Below, piece by piece: positions 34,268-46,486 of a stretch of 64,000 bases of DNA (position 1 is its first letter; each line of letters opens with the position of its first letter). The stretch spans positions 91,382,858-91,446,857 of the forward strand of contig CM026386.1 of the NCBI GenBank assembly GCA_014843695.1, in the 5' to 3' direction. The stretch is from Archivesica marissinica (taxonomy: Eukaryota > Mollusca > Bivalvia > Venerida > Vesicomyidae). The notes below the pieces were generated by a model that saw only the letters and a program-made list of their open reading frames with translations, did no database searches and was not told the origin of the DNA. A program made the translations under genes and the position numbers.

Positions 34268-35985
34268 TGCGAGATGTATGTAGATATGGTGCGTTAGTGC
34301 GTATATCTTGTAGTAATATACGTAGATATGGTGATATAGTGCGTATATCTTGTAGTAATGAACGTATATATGGTGCGATAGTGTGTAGATCTTGTAGTAA
34401 TGAATGTATATATGGTGAGATAGTGAATAATTTCTTGTAGTAATGTACGTAGATATGGTGAGATACTGCGTATATCTTGTAGTAATGTACGTAAATATTG
34501 TGAGATAGTGGATATATCTTGTAGTAATGTATGTAAATTTGGTGAGATAGTGTGTATATTTAGTAGCAATGTACGTATATATGGGGAGATAGTGCGTATA
34601 TCTTGTAGAAATGTATGTAGATATGGTGAGATAGTGGATATATATTGTTGTAATATACGTAGATATGGTGATATAGTGTGTATATATTGTAGTAATGTAC
34701 GCAGATATGGTGAGACAGTGTGTATATCTTGTAGTAATGTACGTATATATAGTGAGATAGTGCGTATATCTTGTAGTAATGTACGTAAATATTGTGAGAT
34801 AGTGGATATATCTTGCAGTAATGTACGTAGATTTGGTGAGATAGTGCGTATATTTAGTAGCAATGTACGTATATATGGGGAGATAGTGCGTATATCTTGT
34901 AGACATGTACGTAGCTATGGTGAGATAGTGGATATATATTGTTGTAATGTACGTAGATATGGTGAGATACTGTGTATATCTTGTAGTAATGTACGTAAAT
35001 ATGGTGAGATAGTGGATATATCTTGTAGTAATGTAGGTATATATAGTGAGATAGTTTGTATATCTTGTAGTAATGTACGTATATATGGTGAGATAGTGTG
35101 TATATCTTGTAGTAATGTACGTAGATATGGTGAGATAGTGTGTATGTCTTGTAGTAATGTACGTATATATGGTGAGATAGTGTGTATATCTTGTAGTAAT
35201 GTACGTATATATGGTGCGATAGTGCGTATATCTTGTAGTAATGAATGTATATATGGTGAGATAGTGAATAATTTCTTGTAGTAATGTACGTAGATATGGT
35301 GAGATACTGTGTATATCTTGTAGTAATGTACGTAAATATTGTGAGATAGTGGATATATCTTGTAGTAATGTACGTAGATTTGGTGAGATAGTGTGTATGT
35401 TTAGTAGCAATGTATTTATATATGGTGAGATAGTGTGTATATCTTGTAGAAATGTACGTAGATATGGTGAGATAGTGGATATATATTGTTGTAATATACG
35501 TAGATATGGTGATATAGTGTGTATATATTGTAGTAATGTATGTATATATGGTGAGACAGTGTGTATATCTTGTAGTAATGTACGTATATATGGTGAGATA
35601 GTGCGTATATCTTGTAGTAATGTATGTAGATATGGTGAGACAGTGTGTAGTTATTGTAGTAATGTACGTAAATATGGTGCGATAGTGCGTATATCTTGTA
35701 GTAATGTACGTAGATATGGGGAGATACTGTGTATATCTTGCAGTAATGTACGTAAATATTGTGAGATAGTGGATATATCTTGTAGTAATGTACGTAGATT
35801 TGGTGAGATAGTGTGTATATTTAGTAGCAATGTATGTAGATATGGTGAGACAGTGTGTAGTTATTGTAGTAATGTACGTAGATATGGTGCGATAGTGCGT
35901 ATATCTTGTAGTAATGTACGTAGATATGGGGAGATACTGTGTATATCTTGTAGTAATGTATGTAAATATGGTGAGATAGTGGATA
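34268..35985. repeat. 42-bp tandem array, block 2 of copy 2
   Basis: About 41 units. Higher-order periodicity is visible: segments starting with GGATATATCTTGTAGTAATG recur every several units. Long open frames on both strands are by-products of the 42-bp period. Confidence 0.9.
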
Positions 35986-35999
35986 TACAAATTGTTTTA

Positions 36000-36268
36000 A
36001 AGGGACACATCAATTTTTTTTATCGGATTAACGACACAAAAATGCGATTGTAGCGTCGCATATCGAAACAACGGAGACAAAAACTGAAATAACAATGACA
36101 AAAACTGAAACGCGTGTGTCAGAAACTGAAACGCTAGTGTCAAAAACTGAAACGGTACTGTCAAAAAATTGAAACGTTAGATACAAAAACTGAAACGCTA
36201 CGGCGTAATACATGTTCTGACGACCTACTGCTATGGTAAGGTCCATGTTTTGTGTTGGAAGATGCGGG
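36000..36268. repeat. Second, shortened ISRE-like block
   Basis: Repeats the borders of 33840-34250 (GGGACACATCAATTT, then GGTCCATGTTTTGTGTTGGA), with only one exact AGAAACTGAAAC unit and a few variants. Array plus block thus form a duplicated module in copy 2. Confidence 0.8.
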
Positions 36269-36384
36269 ACACGATAATTAGTCAGGGGGATGTTTAACTA
36301 CGTAAGAATAGAACTTACCAAATCAATTTGTTGTTAGACACCAATCCGATACCATCCGTTTTATTGTCGTCTTTACACGCCAGT

Positions 36385-36714
36385 ATGAAATCTACACCAA
36401 GAACGAAGATCACTGAGTGGCTATGGATCCTTTTTACGATTGTGACGTGTATTGCCATACCGGCGATTGTTTTAATCTCTGTTGCAACCGTTTATCAAAA
36501 TACAGACGATGAAGAGGGAATTTCAAATCAAACCGCCTGTTCGTACACAAAGCAATTTACTTTATCGGGAAATGTGTTCGCTACTATATGCGAGATAGGA
36601 ACTGTGGTGTTGGATATAAGGCGATTTATTAACGGTACAGCTTCGATCACGGGTATTGGATTGAATATACAGCAGTGGAACGTGTTAAAAAAAATAATGT
36701 TACCAGAGTTATAG
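36385..36714 (+). CDS. Small single-pass membrane protein of the element (109 aa), function unknown
   Basis: The ATG at 36385 has A at -3; the frame is open further upstream but without another ATG. The N-terminus is basic (MKSTPRTK), then a hydrophobic span WLWILFTIVTCIAIPAIVLI (residues about 12-36). A 70-residue tail follows with two Cys (52, 69) and two N-glycosylation sequons (NQT at 48, NGT at 83). The pattern fits a type II membrane protein with the tail outside the cytosol. AATAAA at 36743 lies 29 bp after the stop, so it is a plausible expressed gene. It converges on polB, whose end is 254 bp away. Copy 1 lost it. I recognise no family. Small membrane proteins occur in viral-like elements, but a role here is guesswork. 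Confidence 0.6.
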   Translation: MKSTPRTKITEWLWILFTIVTCIAIPAIVLISVATVYQNTDDEEGISNQTACSYTKQFTLSGNVFATICEIGTVVLDIRRFINGTASITGIGLNIQQWNVLKKIMLPEL

Positions 36715-36742
36715 TGAATTCTTATACCGTATAATATATGTA

Positions 36743-36748
36743 AATAAA
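36743..36748 (+). terminator. Polyadenylation signal of the small membrane-protein gene
   Basis: AATAAA, 29 bp after the TAG. Confidence 0.6.
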
Positions 36749-36865
36749 CCCTGTAAAACTTTCGTTTGTCTTTTCGTCATAGTTTACCACCACCATCACA
36801 TCAACCTAAAGGGCGCTGTTCAAGTTCTTACAGAAAAAATATAATACGCTGTATTTGGATGTACT

Positions 36866-36871
36866 TTTATT
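36866..36871 (-). terminator. Polyadenylation signal of polB
   Basis: AATAAA on the minus strand, about 100 bp beyond the polB stop at 36968. Confidence 0.5.
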
Positions 36872-36967
36872 TATATGTAACACAAATCAAATTTATAATA
36901 CAAATGACAAAGATAACAATGACAACATTCAATAAACGGATCAAACATTCATACATAGTTCTGTATT

Positions 36968-39900
36968 TTAAAATCCATAAGGCACAGTATCAAAATCGTC
37001 TATTCTTCTTCGTTTTGTGTACACCATTTGGTACTTTTTTTCTTCTTCTCTATTGTACAATTTTCTCTTCATTTTGTCTCTACATATTTTCTTCGGATTG
37101 GTAACAGTGATGGATTTGTCACTTACCGCTTCAATCACAATATTTTTCACAGATTCAAAATTAATTAGACGACTATTGGTGTAGTTTAAGGTAAAGCCTC
37201 TCACTTTACACGTTTCCTTCCCGGAGTTAGTTTTATAAGCGTAATTGTTTGGTCCGCCTGACACAAACTCTAAAATGTACTCGTCACCATCCAATTCGTC
37301 GGTCAGTTCTCCTAGATAGTCGCCCAGTGGTGGATCATACTCTCCGGAGCGACTCACGTAGATGACACTATCCGTATCGTAGTACAAAACCCTACGATCC
37401 AACGATTCGAGTACACTGTAGAGTTTCAATCTGGCCCAGCAGGTGGTAATGGTGGCCACATCAATATTGGTCTTGTTGTCTTCGGGGAGGCAATCTTTTT
37501 TTGTGAATCCATTCCATTTGTATGGTATCGTCCGCCACAATATGAAAGTTTTGTACCTCTTTAGTCTGGTCTGAAATTGTCTGGAAAAACTGGTCGGCTT
37601 CTGTGTCGTGGAAGAAGTTGGTTTGACGCATGTTGAGTCGCTGACCAAACTTTCCCCAGAAGCTATTAAGGCAGAGTTTGGCCAAAGCTCTCAATCCGGG
37701 ATTGTTCGTGATGTTGATCGTATCTAGTGGAACTCCCTCCTTTTCGAAATACCGCGTGATGTATGTATTTATGTCATCTTCAGACTGGATCCAGTCGGGG
37801 GGTCCACTTGCCTCCTGTTTGAATTTGAGGAAGGTATTGATGTACTCGGAGAATAAACCTCCCTTTTGAGTATTGGAATCATATTTGGTAGTCTTCTTCC
37901 AGTGGTACACTTCGTATATTTTGAGTAATTTGTAGCCTAAACGTATAGCTGTCTGGATTTCCGGGGTACACCAGGTGCCTGTCATGGCTCTTTCTTCGTC
38001 GGAACAAGTACAAGACGATTGGTTCTCATGGTCCGCACACTTTTTACAGAGAGGGACCTTCAGCTTTCCGTTTGATCTATAGGGTAGAACGGGGTGGTAC
38101 AATCTTCTAGGTGGTAGAATTTTGACTTTAGCGATGCCAAAATATTGACTGATGTCTTCAAAGTCCGAGGTAATGATTTCTGGGTGTCCTTCAGGATACT
38201 GACAATATTTATTGACCCAAGGGTAGAGACTGGTAAAGTCCACATATTTTATCTGTTCGTCATCTTTCACTTTGTAGTACAATTGACTGGCGTTGGTGCG
38301 ACCTCCGAAGAAACTCTCCCTAGGGTCTAATCGATCGGCTACGTCTAACGTTTGGATAAATGTATTGAGCTGTTCATTTTCTTGACACTGTTGACGAAAC
38401 TGGTGGTCCCAAATGTCTACGTACTTCATTCCTAACCTTTCTATGTATGACTTTTTCTTCAACGTAAGGGCATATAACTCTTGCATGGACTGATCAGTAA
38501 GTGGATGTACAGTCCCTTCTCTGGCTACAGGAAAACATGTAGGACAACCGTGGTACGGACATCCGTTGTACTCATAGACCGTATTCGTCTCGGCGCAGTA
38601 CCCATCCAATTTGTATCTGGTACCTAGCACTCGTTTTTCGCCGCCATTGAGGGCATGTTGTATTTGTATTCCCTCTTTCATCATGACCCACTCTAACCAC
38701 TGTACTGGTCTTTATAGCCTCCTGGGGGGGGGGATTTGTGCGATAGGTGTACGAACAAATTCCCTCTTTTGGATTTTCAATTCGGCCTCTGATACCCACT
38801 CCTGTCCCTGTAGAACGTATAGTTTTCCATCGGCTAGTTTGGCCTTTATCCATTGATTGTCGTTATTTAGTTTTACTCTCCATTCTTCTTCTAGACATTT
38901 GGTACGGTACACGTTCATACATACAGAGGCGATAGTAACTGAATTGAACGGATCTACGGCTCCCTCCCATCTGGTTTCAATTTTTCCTTTATCGTTGATA
39001 CATTTTATCTCTTCGCCGGTAGACGTCATAAGAAGATGGCGAAACTCCAAGCACGCTTGACGCAAGATATCGACGTCGCTTCTACAATACTGTAACATTT
39101 CCTGTCTAAAGTCGAACGTCTCATCTGTTTTGGTGGCGTGCCATTCCAGGAACTCTTCCCGTTCTTTGGAACTCATAAAGGCAACGCCGTAATATTTCGG
39201 TACTGGATATGATCCAACGTACTGTTGGTTCTCCTTCGTGTTAAAGAAATGAGGGAACCAATCTTTCTTCAACTCTGTCAATCCAAACGTTTTCGGCAGG
39301 GATCCTAACTTCATGGGTAAAAAATTGAGACTGTCGATCACTTTGATGTGTAGACCTTTCTCTACCGTCATGTACATGATCTTGGACCCGTTGTAGATAA
39401 TCTTGTCCGGACGTATGGATTGGTCGATCAAATATTCTAGCAGGAAATAACCGTCGTAGCCTTTCATGTTATGAGCTACGGCCTTGAAATATTTATGTTG
39501 GTCAGAGAATAACCATTTTCCAAATTCTTTAGTCGTATTTTCTCCTTTAAATATAGTTTCTCTGAATCCGCATTTGCCTGGGCATGGTCCGGTATCTTCG
39601 TTATCACCGTTATCACATTCTTCGCATCTGGTACCGCATCCCTTGCAGACAGATTCTGGAGTTAATTTCTTATCGATACATTTTGGACAGACTGAGTGGG
39701 TCACGACGAAATTGGGTCGATGGGTGGCCTTCCCGCACCACGAGGTTCTACAATTCTGACATTTTGAGCAGACTTTACATAGCTGATCAGGTAGGCAGTC
39801 TGTACATTCGGATTTCTTGGTCGGTAGGTATCCTTGGGAACATTGGTCAGCATCATCCTGGGTACACTCGAAATCGCAAAAGATGAATTTTGGCTTGAAA

Positions 39901-41428
39901 TCTTCTTTGGCCGGAATTGATCTGAGATAGCAGAGATGATCGTCTAACACGTATTTTTCGCAGGATTTACAGAAATATTCGCCGCACCAATGATCTTCCT
40001 TCTCCCTCTTCTGTATATTTATGACTTTATAACACGTCGGGCATTTCCACCATATCTCGCATTGGGAGGGGCCTCTGACCTGTCCTTTACTTTTTCCATT
40101 CCTATGTTTGGGTTTCTCCAAGTGATGTTGATAACATGCGTTGGATCTACACGTCATATTACACTCGGAGCAGTCCACGGGCGTATCAGATTTTGGGCAG
40201 TTGTCCCTTTTACAGACCATACAATGGGTTTCGCACTGGTGTTTTTTCCGGTGGTCGTAATGTTTGAGACATCTGTCGCAAAAATAATTGGAGCTGAAGA
40301 AGCCGGTAATACTGGTAATGGCGTGAAAATGATCGTCGTCCACCAGATAGAGGTAAATACACGGTCGTTCGTCCGTACTGGGACATGTGATAAACTTATT
40401 CCCGAGTCGGGCGTTGATCACCATCACTTTCATGTTCAACGCCGCTTCGAATGCCTCTATATCGTTCATACTGGATGGACGGTCGGTCGAAACACCCGCC
40501 ATTTCGCTTAAAGCAACGGCGAGTTGCTTCTGCCGCTTCAGGTTTTTATTACAGAGATCATAATAATAACTTCTTGGAACTTTCTTGTGATGGAGTATTA
40601 GTTCCAGGTTACTTTTCTTTCCTCTCCCTTTCGTTATATCTTTCCATTCTTCGGGAGTACATATATTTAGTTTCGCCCACGCCATCCCGATCGCTCTCGC
40701 CGTACACAGCTGGTCGTCATTCTCGATGGTGACGATGGATTTCATTAAGTACAGCGAATTATTCTTTCCGCGGAGTCTGGTAATACGTCGCCTGGCTCCG
40801 CCTTTAGGTAGGTCTATGGTTCCTATTGAAATCTCGAAACTCTGATCCAAGGATAAGTCTTGTTTGCTATTTAAGACTTTACCTATGGTCTCCATGACGG
40901 CTTCGGCGTTCAACTCGTCCCAGGGTCTCAAAGGTACTACGATAGGATCTTGGAGCCCGTCGTGATGGATGACGATCCGACCTAAATCGTTCCCCTCCAA
41001 ATCGCCCCGAGCTCGGTCCAGCACGTCGTCTAACATCCGATGTAAACCGTCCCTGACATCGTTGAGCCGTTGACCACGGTGCTCTTCGTCGACCTTGACC
41101 TGGTACGTTTTATCCAAGGGCGAATTCTTAGCGTACGTCCTCTCAGACCTTTTTCTTATCGTATACTGTAGACCTCCGGAAGGTGGGGTGTCGGGTTGAG
41201 GGTCACCCCCACCCCCTATTTGAGCGATAGGGGGGGGTCCCAATCGTCCGTCAAACATATACGCTCAGTCTCCTCCATTTCTTCTTGATCCGATAAATAG
41301 ACTCTAAACGTCTCTTCATTATCATCGGCGCTCGACGGTGAGGCCCCGGGGGTGGCCATACTTCTAATAATCCCTTCTAACTGGTCAGTGACAAATTCGT
41401 CCCCGTACTCCGGATTTAGTAACTGAAA
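36968..41428 (-). pseudogene. Protein-primed family-B DNA polymerase (polB), copy 2: full catalytic region, several frame breaks
   Basis: Read right to left: acidic N-terminal region, ARAIGMAWAKL segment, Cys/His-rich region (about 39580-40290), Exo I CDFECTQ (about 39870), Exo II AHNMKGYDGYF (about 39470), Exo III YCRSDVD (about 39085), motif A DFTSLYP (about 38240), motif B KLCLNSFWGKFGQR (about 37650), motif C YYDTDSVIYV (about 37375), then KVRGFTLNY. Total span is about 1,490 codons, long for Polinton polymerases as I know them (about 1,000-1,300). Breaks: homology to copy 1 stops at 41428, removing promoter, start and about the first 45 codons; a C run near 41230, a run near 38725 (10 against 12 in copy 1) and an A run near 37500 each shift the frame. 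These homopolymer shifts could be real decay or sequencing error; the 5' deletion is real in this assembly. Confidence 0.9.
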
Positions 41429-42640
41429 TACGCTCTCCTCGGATAAATAATAGCAATACCGGATCTAACTAGTTTTCTATTTATAGTAACGTATGTCATT
41501 GTTATTTATAGCAATACGTTCTGATCGGATGAATATAAATAGCCCGTTCCAACTAGTTTTCTATTTATAGTACCTTAGGCCATTTATAGGATAGGTCTAT
41601 ACGTGTCTGGACATGATTTCGTGACGCCAACGACTGACTGATGCAATATTCCGGAAACTATAAACACGCTCAGCGACTTAAGTATCGGATGCCAAAGTGT
41701 AAGGATATTTAGGTACCTATACGAATTATATAATATCAACATCTTACGATCGAAATGACGATACTAAATATAATCTTTATAATGAGAATGCGTAGAGGGA
41801 GTGTGTACGGACATTAGCTACGTAATTAGAATTAAGGGTAGGTACGGACAGAAATGGAGCGACACACACCGAGTCGAATGGACCATTAATAAGCGAGATA
41901 GTGTTTTCCCTCCATTTTTATCCTCCATTTTGAAAATCGTAGGCGCTGAACGTATACTCGTTTAGTACGATTATCGAAACCCCCGGATAGATAGGACCTA
42001 TAATAAAGCTTATATAACGAATTTATATCGGTACTTACGGTTTTTCGGATCACTACTTCCGGTATGAGGTCGGACCATTAATTGAGTCGCGGATTCGTCA
42101 TTGTCTCTTCGAGATCTTTCCGACGATACCAAACACGGCCAGTTTCCACGAAAGTTCATTTTTCTTCAAACTTATTTACGATTAAAGGGAGATAATCAGT
42201 ATTATAGATATATAGAAATATCAAAATGAAGGGTTGCGTCGGACTCGTGACGACGATACGCGTATATTAGAACTAACGTATAGTAACGTTACTTAGGTTT
42301 AAATATTTTATTTTCATTTTCGTTAATGGGACTATAAGGATATATAACATCTTTAAACGGCGATATCTCGAAAACTACTCACCGTATAATTAAAGGAAAG
42401 ATACCGTCGGATAGGTCTCGCAGAGCTCTTTCCGACTATACCAAACACGGCACGTATAGTTACGTTTAAATATTTTTTCATTTTCAATAGGGGACTTTAA
42501 GGATATATAACATCTTTAAACCTCTATTTCTCGAAAACTACTCGACGTATAAATAAAGGAAAGATATCGTCGGATAGGTCTCGCCGAGCTACGTCGATTT
42601 ATACAGATTTCCACGCTCTAACGCCGATCCGAAAAATTGA
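41429..42640. other. Non-coding region upstream of polB, copy 2
   Basis: Matches 4337-5150 inverted. TATAAATA-type boxes at about 41480-41575. A piece with CTCGAAAACTACTC is duplicated (about 42367 and 42534). No open frame of note. Confidence 0.6.
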
Positions 42641-42644
42641 TGAC

Positions 42645-42952
42645 GTCCGTTTCGTAGGCCAAGTCTTTCAGCTCCGTTATAAATAGCGTAGATCGTACGC
42701 GGCGCTACCCCTATATCTAATAATCGAATTATGGATATCCGTATAAATACTAAAGAAATAGCGAAACGTCGCCCCCTAATTGTTGCTGTTTTTAGACTGA
42801 TTTGAGTACCGCTGTAGGCCTACATACAGCATTTACATACATGTACATCTTATAATTCGAACATAATGCGACATATACAGGTTAAATGACCATTACATAT
42901 CCATCAGCAAAGCCGTTGTTTTGGAGGACAGTGTACGAGGTAGAAGATGCTC
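42645..42952 (-). repeat. Direct repeat R1, single copy in copy 2
   Basis: Inverted match to 1732-2060 and 4014-4336, from TCCGTTATAAATAGCGTAGA-side sequence to AGATGCTCC. A (GACA)/(GACG)n relic follows at 42957-43018. Confidence 0.75.
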
Positions 42953-43018
42953 CATCGACAGACAGACCGCCAGACGGACGGACGGACGGACGGACGGACG
43001 GACGGGCAGGCAGGCAGA

Positions 43019-43844
43019 CATCAAATCTTGAAATAGCGCTATGTACATGTTTCTAAAAATACCTGATTCGTCTGGCTAGAGCCAAAATAATCACTGATAT
43101 TTCAGCAGCAGATAGATTGGGAATAAAATATTTTGATTCGGTGTACTCTTAACTTGCAAATAATCTTAAGAATTTAGCTAGGAATTAAAGACAAATTTCT
43201 AACCACCATGGGACCAAATCTGACGACGTCGCCACCCAACAGTTATTCAAATCAGCAGTCATATAATTAATTGATATCATTATGGATCTTAATTAACCAT
43301 GCTTGCCGATTGATAAGACACTTTATTCCAGGAATGAACGTTTCAGGGTCAATGGATGAAATGATTAGGCCAGCTAACGTTATAGCCTGTGGCGCGATAC
43401 ATGATTGTTTAACGGTTGATCAATTGACCGTCATTCTGAATTATTGTCTTCTCATACCTCAAGAATGCATTCCAAATGCCCTCACGTGACTTAAGCGCGT
43501 TTTCCGGTTGCCGTTTCACCATTATACACTAATTGATCGAATTCTCACGCGGAGATACAACGTGGGGCTTACGCCTCAAAATGTACGCGTGTCAAGATGT
43601 CAAATAAATCAAACTTGAAACGAGCCGAATAATGCTCCCTGGAAAATATCTTTGAGTTGATAAGCAGACATGGTGAAATAAATATTTCGTTCTCATTTTT
43701 GACATTGCATTTTCCAGACATTCCGTCTGCTATTCATATAATCCGGCACATGTTGGTTTGAAATATTCATTCATAGTTTCAAACACAGGTGTTGAAGCAT
43801 CCATTTATAGTTTCAACCACTTGTGTTGAAACATACATACACCG
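43019..43844. other. Non-coding element DNA
   Basis: About 43530-43735 matches 3480-3665 inverted; the remainder is specific to copy 2. No gene seen. Confidence 0.6.
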
Positions 43845-43945
43845 TTTCCGTGGTCTAGTGGTTAAGGCGTCCTCCTACGGAGCGGAAGGTGGTCAAACGT
43901 TCGAACCTCGTTAGGGGTTTGTTCCGATTTGGCCGGTTGGTGAGC
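43845..43945 (+). mobile_element. SINE family E, copy inside element copy 2
   Basis: TTTCCGTGGTCTAGTGGTTA (A box), CGTTCGAACCTCGTTAGGGG (B box), then GGCCGGTTGGTGAGC. Absent from element copy 1, so it inserted after the copies separated or was deleted from copy 1. Confidence 0.7.
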
Positions 43946-44139
43946 CGCCAGCTAGTTAAATAATGGTTACCGATTGCCCACCAGCATGGCGCCAGGCATA
44001 CGAGCATATGATTCGGGAAGTACTGATGTTCATAATAAGTGGTGTATCATAAGTCAGAAATAAAATAGGGTGACGCTATAATAAACAAACACAATGCATT
44101 GATAATTTCGCACCACTGCGTTGAATAATTCGTCGATAG

Positions 44140-44319
44140 TTTCTGTGTGTTTTACGTTTATTTATCGTCGCTACCGGTTGCCCGTACGAGCGATGCCTCC
44201 CGAAGAGATTAGTCATTTTAGATTTTTGAAGGATAGTGCATGGACGTACGGACGGATCAGACAGACAGACGGACAGACGGACAGACGGACAGACATACGG
44301 ACATACGGACGGACAGACA

Positions 44320-44350
<31 letters not shown>

Positions 44351-44415
44351 GACGGACAGACAGACAGACAGAGAGACAGAGAGACAGAGAGACAGAGAGA
44401 CAGAGAGACAGAGAG
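44140..44415 (-). mobile_element. SINE C fragment joined to GACA/GACGGACA simple repeat
   Basis: Minus-strand SINE C 3' half (44140-44240) running straight into (GGACAGAC)n and (AGAGAC)n up to 44415. Only in copy 2. Confidence 0.7.
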
Positions 44416-45288
44416 TCAAGTAGGCAGTGATTACAAGAATTCCCCACGGCAAGTACGCATACATTTAGCGAACGAAAGCGATTTTAATTATTTGCAGATA
44501 CGTCTTAAAGACAATCTTGTTTGGGTGTTAATAAAATAGTGTCCATTAATGAATCAGCCCTGTCTTCAACATCATTGGGATATCTCCGCATCAATTAGGA
44601 CCAATTAGCCGAGGATGACCTCCCTATTAAGTTATGTACGCACTCTGGGCTTATCAGATTAACCGCTAGTTGTAGCTCAGAGAAATGTTGTTGGTTAATT
44701 TGTCTCGCATTCCTAGGGATACTGTATAGTGAATAATCTTCCGAGTATTCAAAGATATTTAGATATGACACACTGGGTTTTCGAGATATGTAACACCGCG
44801 CGTGTACTATGGAGTCATTCCAATGTATTGAACAGACAACTAGCATGCGTCATACTAACCAGACATACGTTCGCGCAGACGGGTTTTATAATTTGAACAT
44901 CGAGTATTACACATTTATATTAATCGTTCCATCCCGCGTCTCATCTTGGATGGATAATATTATTTTATTACAAAATTATATTTGCTCGATCGCGAAACAA
45001 GTTCTTACGACTTATCGCTCTGGATATCTCATTCCTGATGGAATCCATCACCCTCTAAAACTTACATTACGGATTATTAATAATTGATCGCGCTTTTATG
45101 GAATTATACGTAACGAGATAAGATATATATTATTCATTTTCGCTAAAGTACATAGGTTAAGTTTGTATATAGCGTATAATTAGGATTTCTTATTCGATAA
45201 AAACATACGCCGAGTTTGAATAATATAATGAACTTACCCGTTGACAGCATTGTTGTGAAGCTTATGAAACGACTGAGGCCTAAGTCCG
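44416..45288. other. Non-coding element DNA with SINE D tail
   Basis: SINE D tail at about 44965-45060; 44970-45240 matches 1450-1715 inverted. No gene seen. Confidence 0.6.
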
Positions 45289-46486
45289 TTGTAAACGGTC
45301 TATATTTATATAGAAGCGTTCGTAATAGTTATTTATGGATAGGTTCATAGTCGATATTTATAGAATGGTACGCGATCGCTATTTATGGATCGATTCATAG
45401 TCGTTATTTATAGAAACGTACGCACTCGCTATTTATAGAGCGGTTCGTTCCCATTGGTGTCTCTCATTGGTCGGTGCAATCGGGTATGTAGTGTAGTGTA
45501 GGCGCTTCGTTTTCTTATACACCACTTTCACTCTGTTACTGTACCTATCAGTATATCGATGTCGTAAAAGAACGTCGGTTCACTTAACTTCATCCGGTTT
45601 TTATACACATTTATTTTAGCTCGATCGCGAAACGAGTTATTCCGACTTATCGTTCCTGATGGAGAGGGAATTCAAATGCCGACGCTCGTAACGGCTCCAG
45701 TGGGGCTCGAACTCCGGACCTGAAGCTGCGCTATCGCGACTTCCTGTCGTACGGAGGTGGCGACCCATGATTGCGAGCTGGATTTGGTCACCATCAGGTA
45801 ACCGTACATCCGTGACAGCCAGTCGTTGTCCCGCGACAACCACCCACTCGCTACACGGTCGACAGGCCTCACTTACCGTACATGAGGGCCGATGCAGCGA
45901 CAACTCTACCCCGGCCAGCCCGGATCTGAATCCGTGTGTGGGCGGATAATGTAGTTACCCCCCGGTACGGACCCGTTGGAAGCGGCTCTGCGCGGATGTT
46001 ATTGACCCGAGAACGGATCCGACTGGAAGCATGAGGGTGTCATCCGGGTACTTGGCGGGGCCACCGATTATTCTGACTAGTGTCTTCGAAGAAATGCGAC
46101 GACGCTCCGGATATATAATAGCGGATATATGTCGCATTCTTCGCGAATTATAAGATTATCCGATAAGCCGAGGTCATCCAAAATGGACGCCGCGTAGAGA
46201 CTTGTTACTAGATCGGCCGATACGCCTTCGTACACGGTAGTTGCGCGATACGTCATCAATAAACGCGCACGCGCGTGACCTACTTATATTAACTTATATG
46301 CAAAGAGCTGGGTTTACTAAAAAAAAGCAAAGAACTCGGTAGTTGCGCGATACGTCATCAATAGGCTATATAGTGACGCGCACGCGCGTGACCTACTTTA
46401 TATTCCCTTATATGCAAATGAGTTACTATAAAGCGTATTCAAAATGGCGCCCGTTTGTTTACATGCAAAGAGACGTCTGTACTACT
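45289..46486 (-). repeat. Terminal inverted repeat, outer end of copy 2
   Basis: About 1.2 kb, the most diverged of the four TIRs, with many small deletions (about 45630-46100) that destroy the 208-codon frame. The octamer module is duplicated: copies at 46236-46303 and 46337-46420. It ends CTGTACTACT at 46486, followed by GTCACC. Confidence 0.85.

Larger units (their letters stand above)
26787..46486 (-). repeat. Right arm of the very large inverted repeat
   Basis: Inverted counterpart of 183-15579. It begins at ATTGACTTC (partner GAAGTCAAT at 15571-15579) and ends at the outer terminus of element copy 2. Beyond that terminus the sequence does not match 1-182. Confidence 0.9.
31291..46486 (-). 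mobile_element. Polinton/Maverick-like element, copy 2 (15.2 kb)
   Basis: Starts AGTAGTACAG at 31291 and ends CTGTACTACT at 46486, with 1.2-kb TIRs. Inside, from left: 42-bp array, 21-bp ISRE-like array, second 42-bp array, short second 21-bp array, a 109-codon membrane-protein gene (plus strand), polB (minus strand, broken but with all catalytic motifs), 3.9 kb non-coding, outer TIR. The length is typical of Polintons, but only two genes are seen. The inner flank TATGTG matches copy 1's target duplication; the outer flank GTCACC does not. This end therefore comes from another insertion or from a misjoin. Confidence 0.85.
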
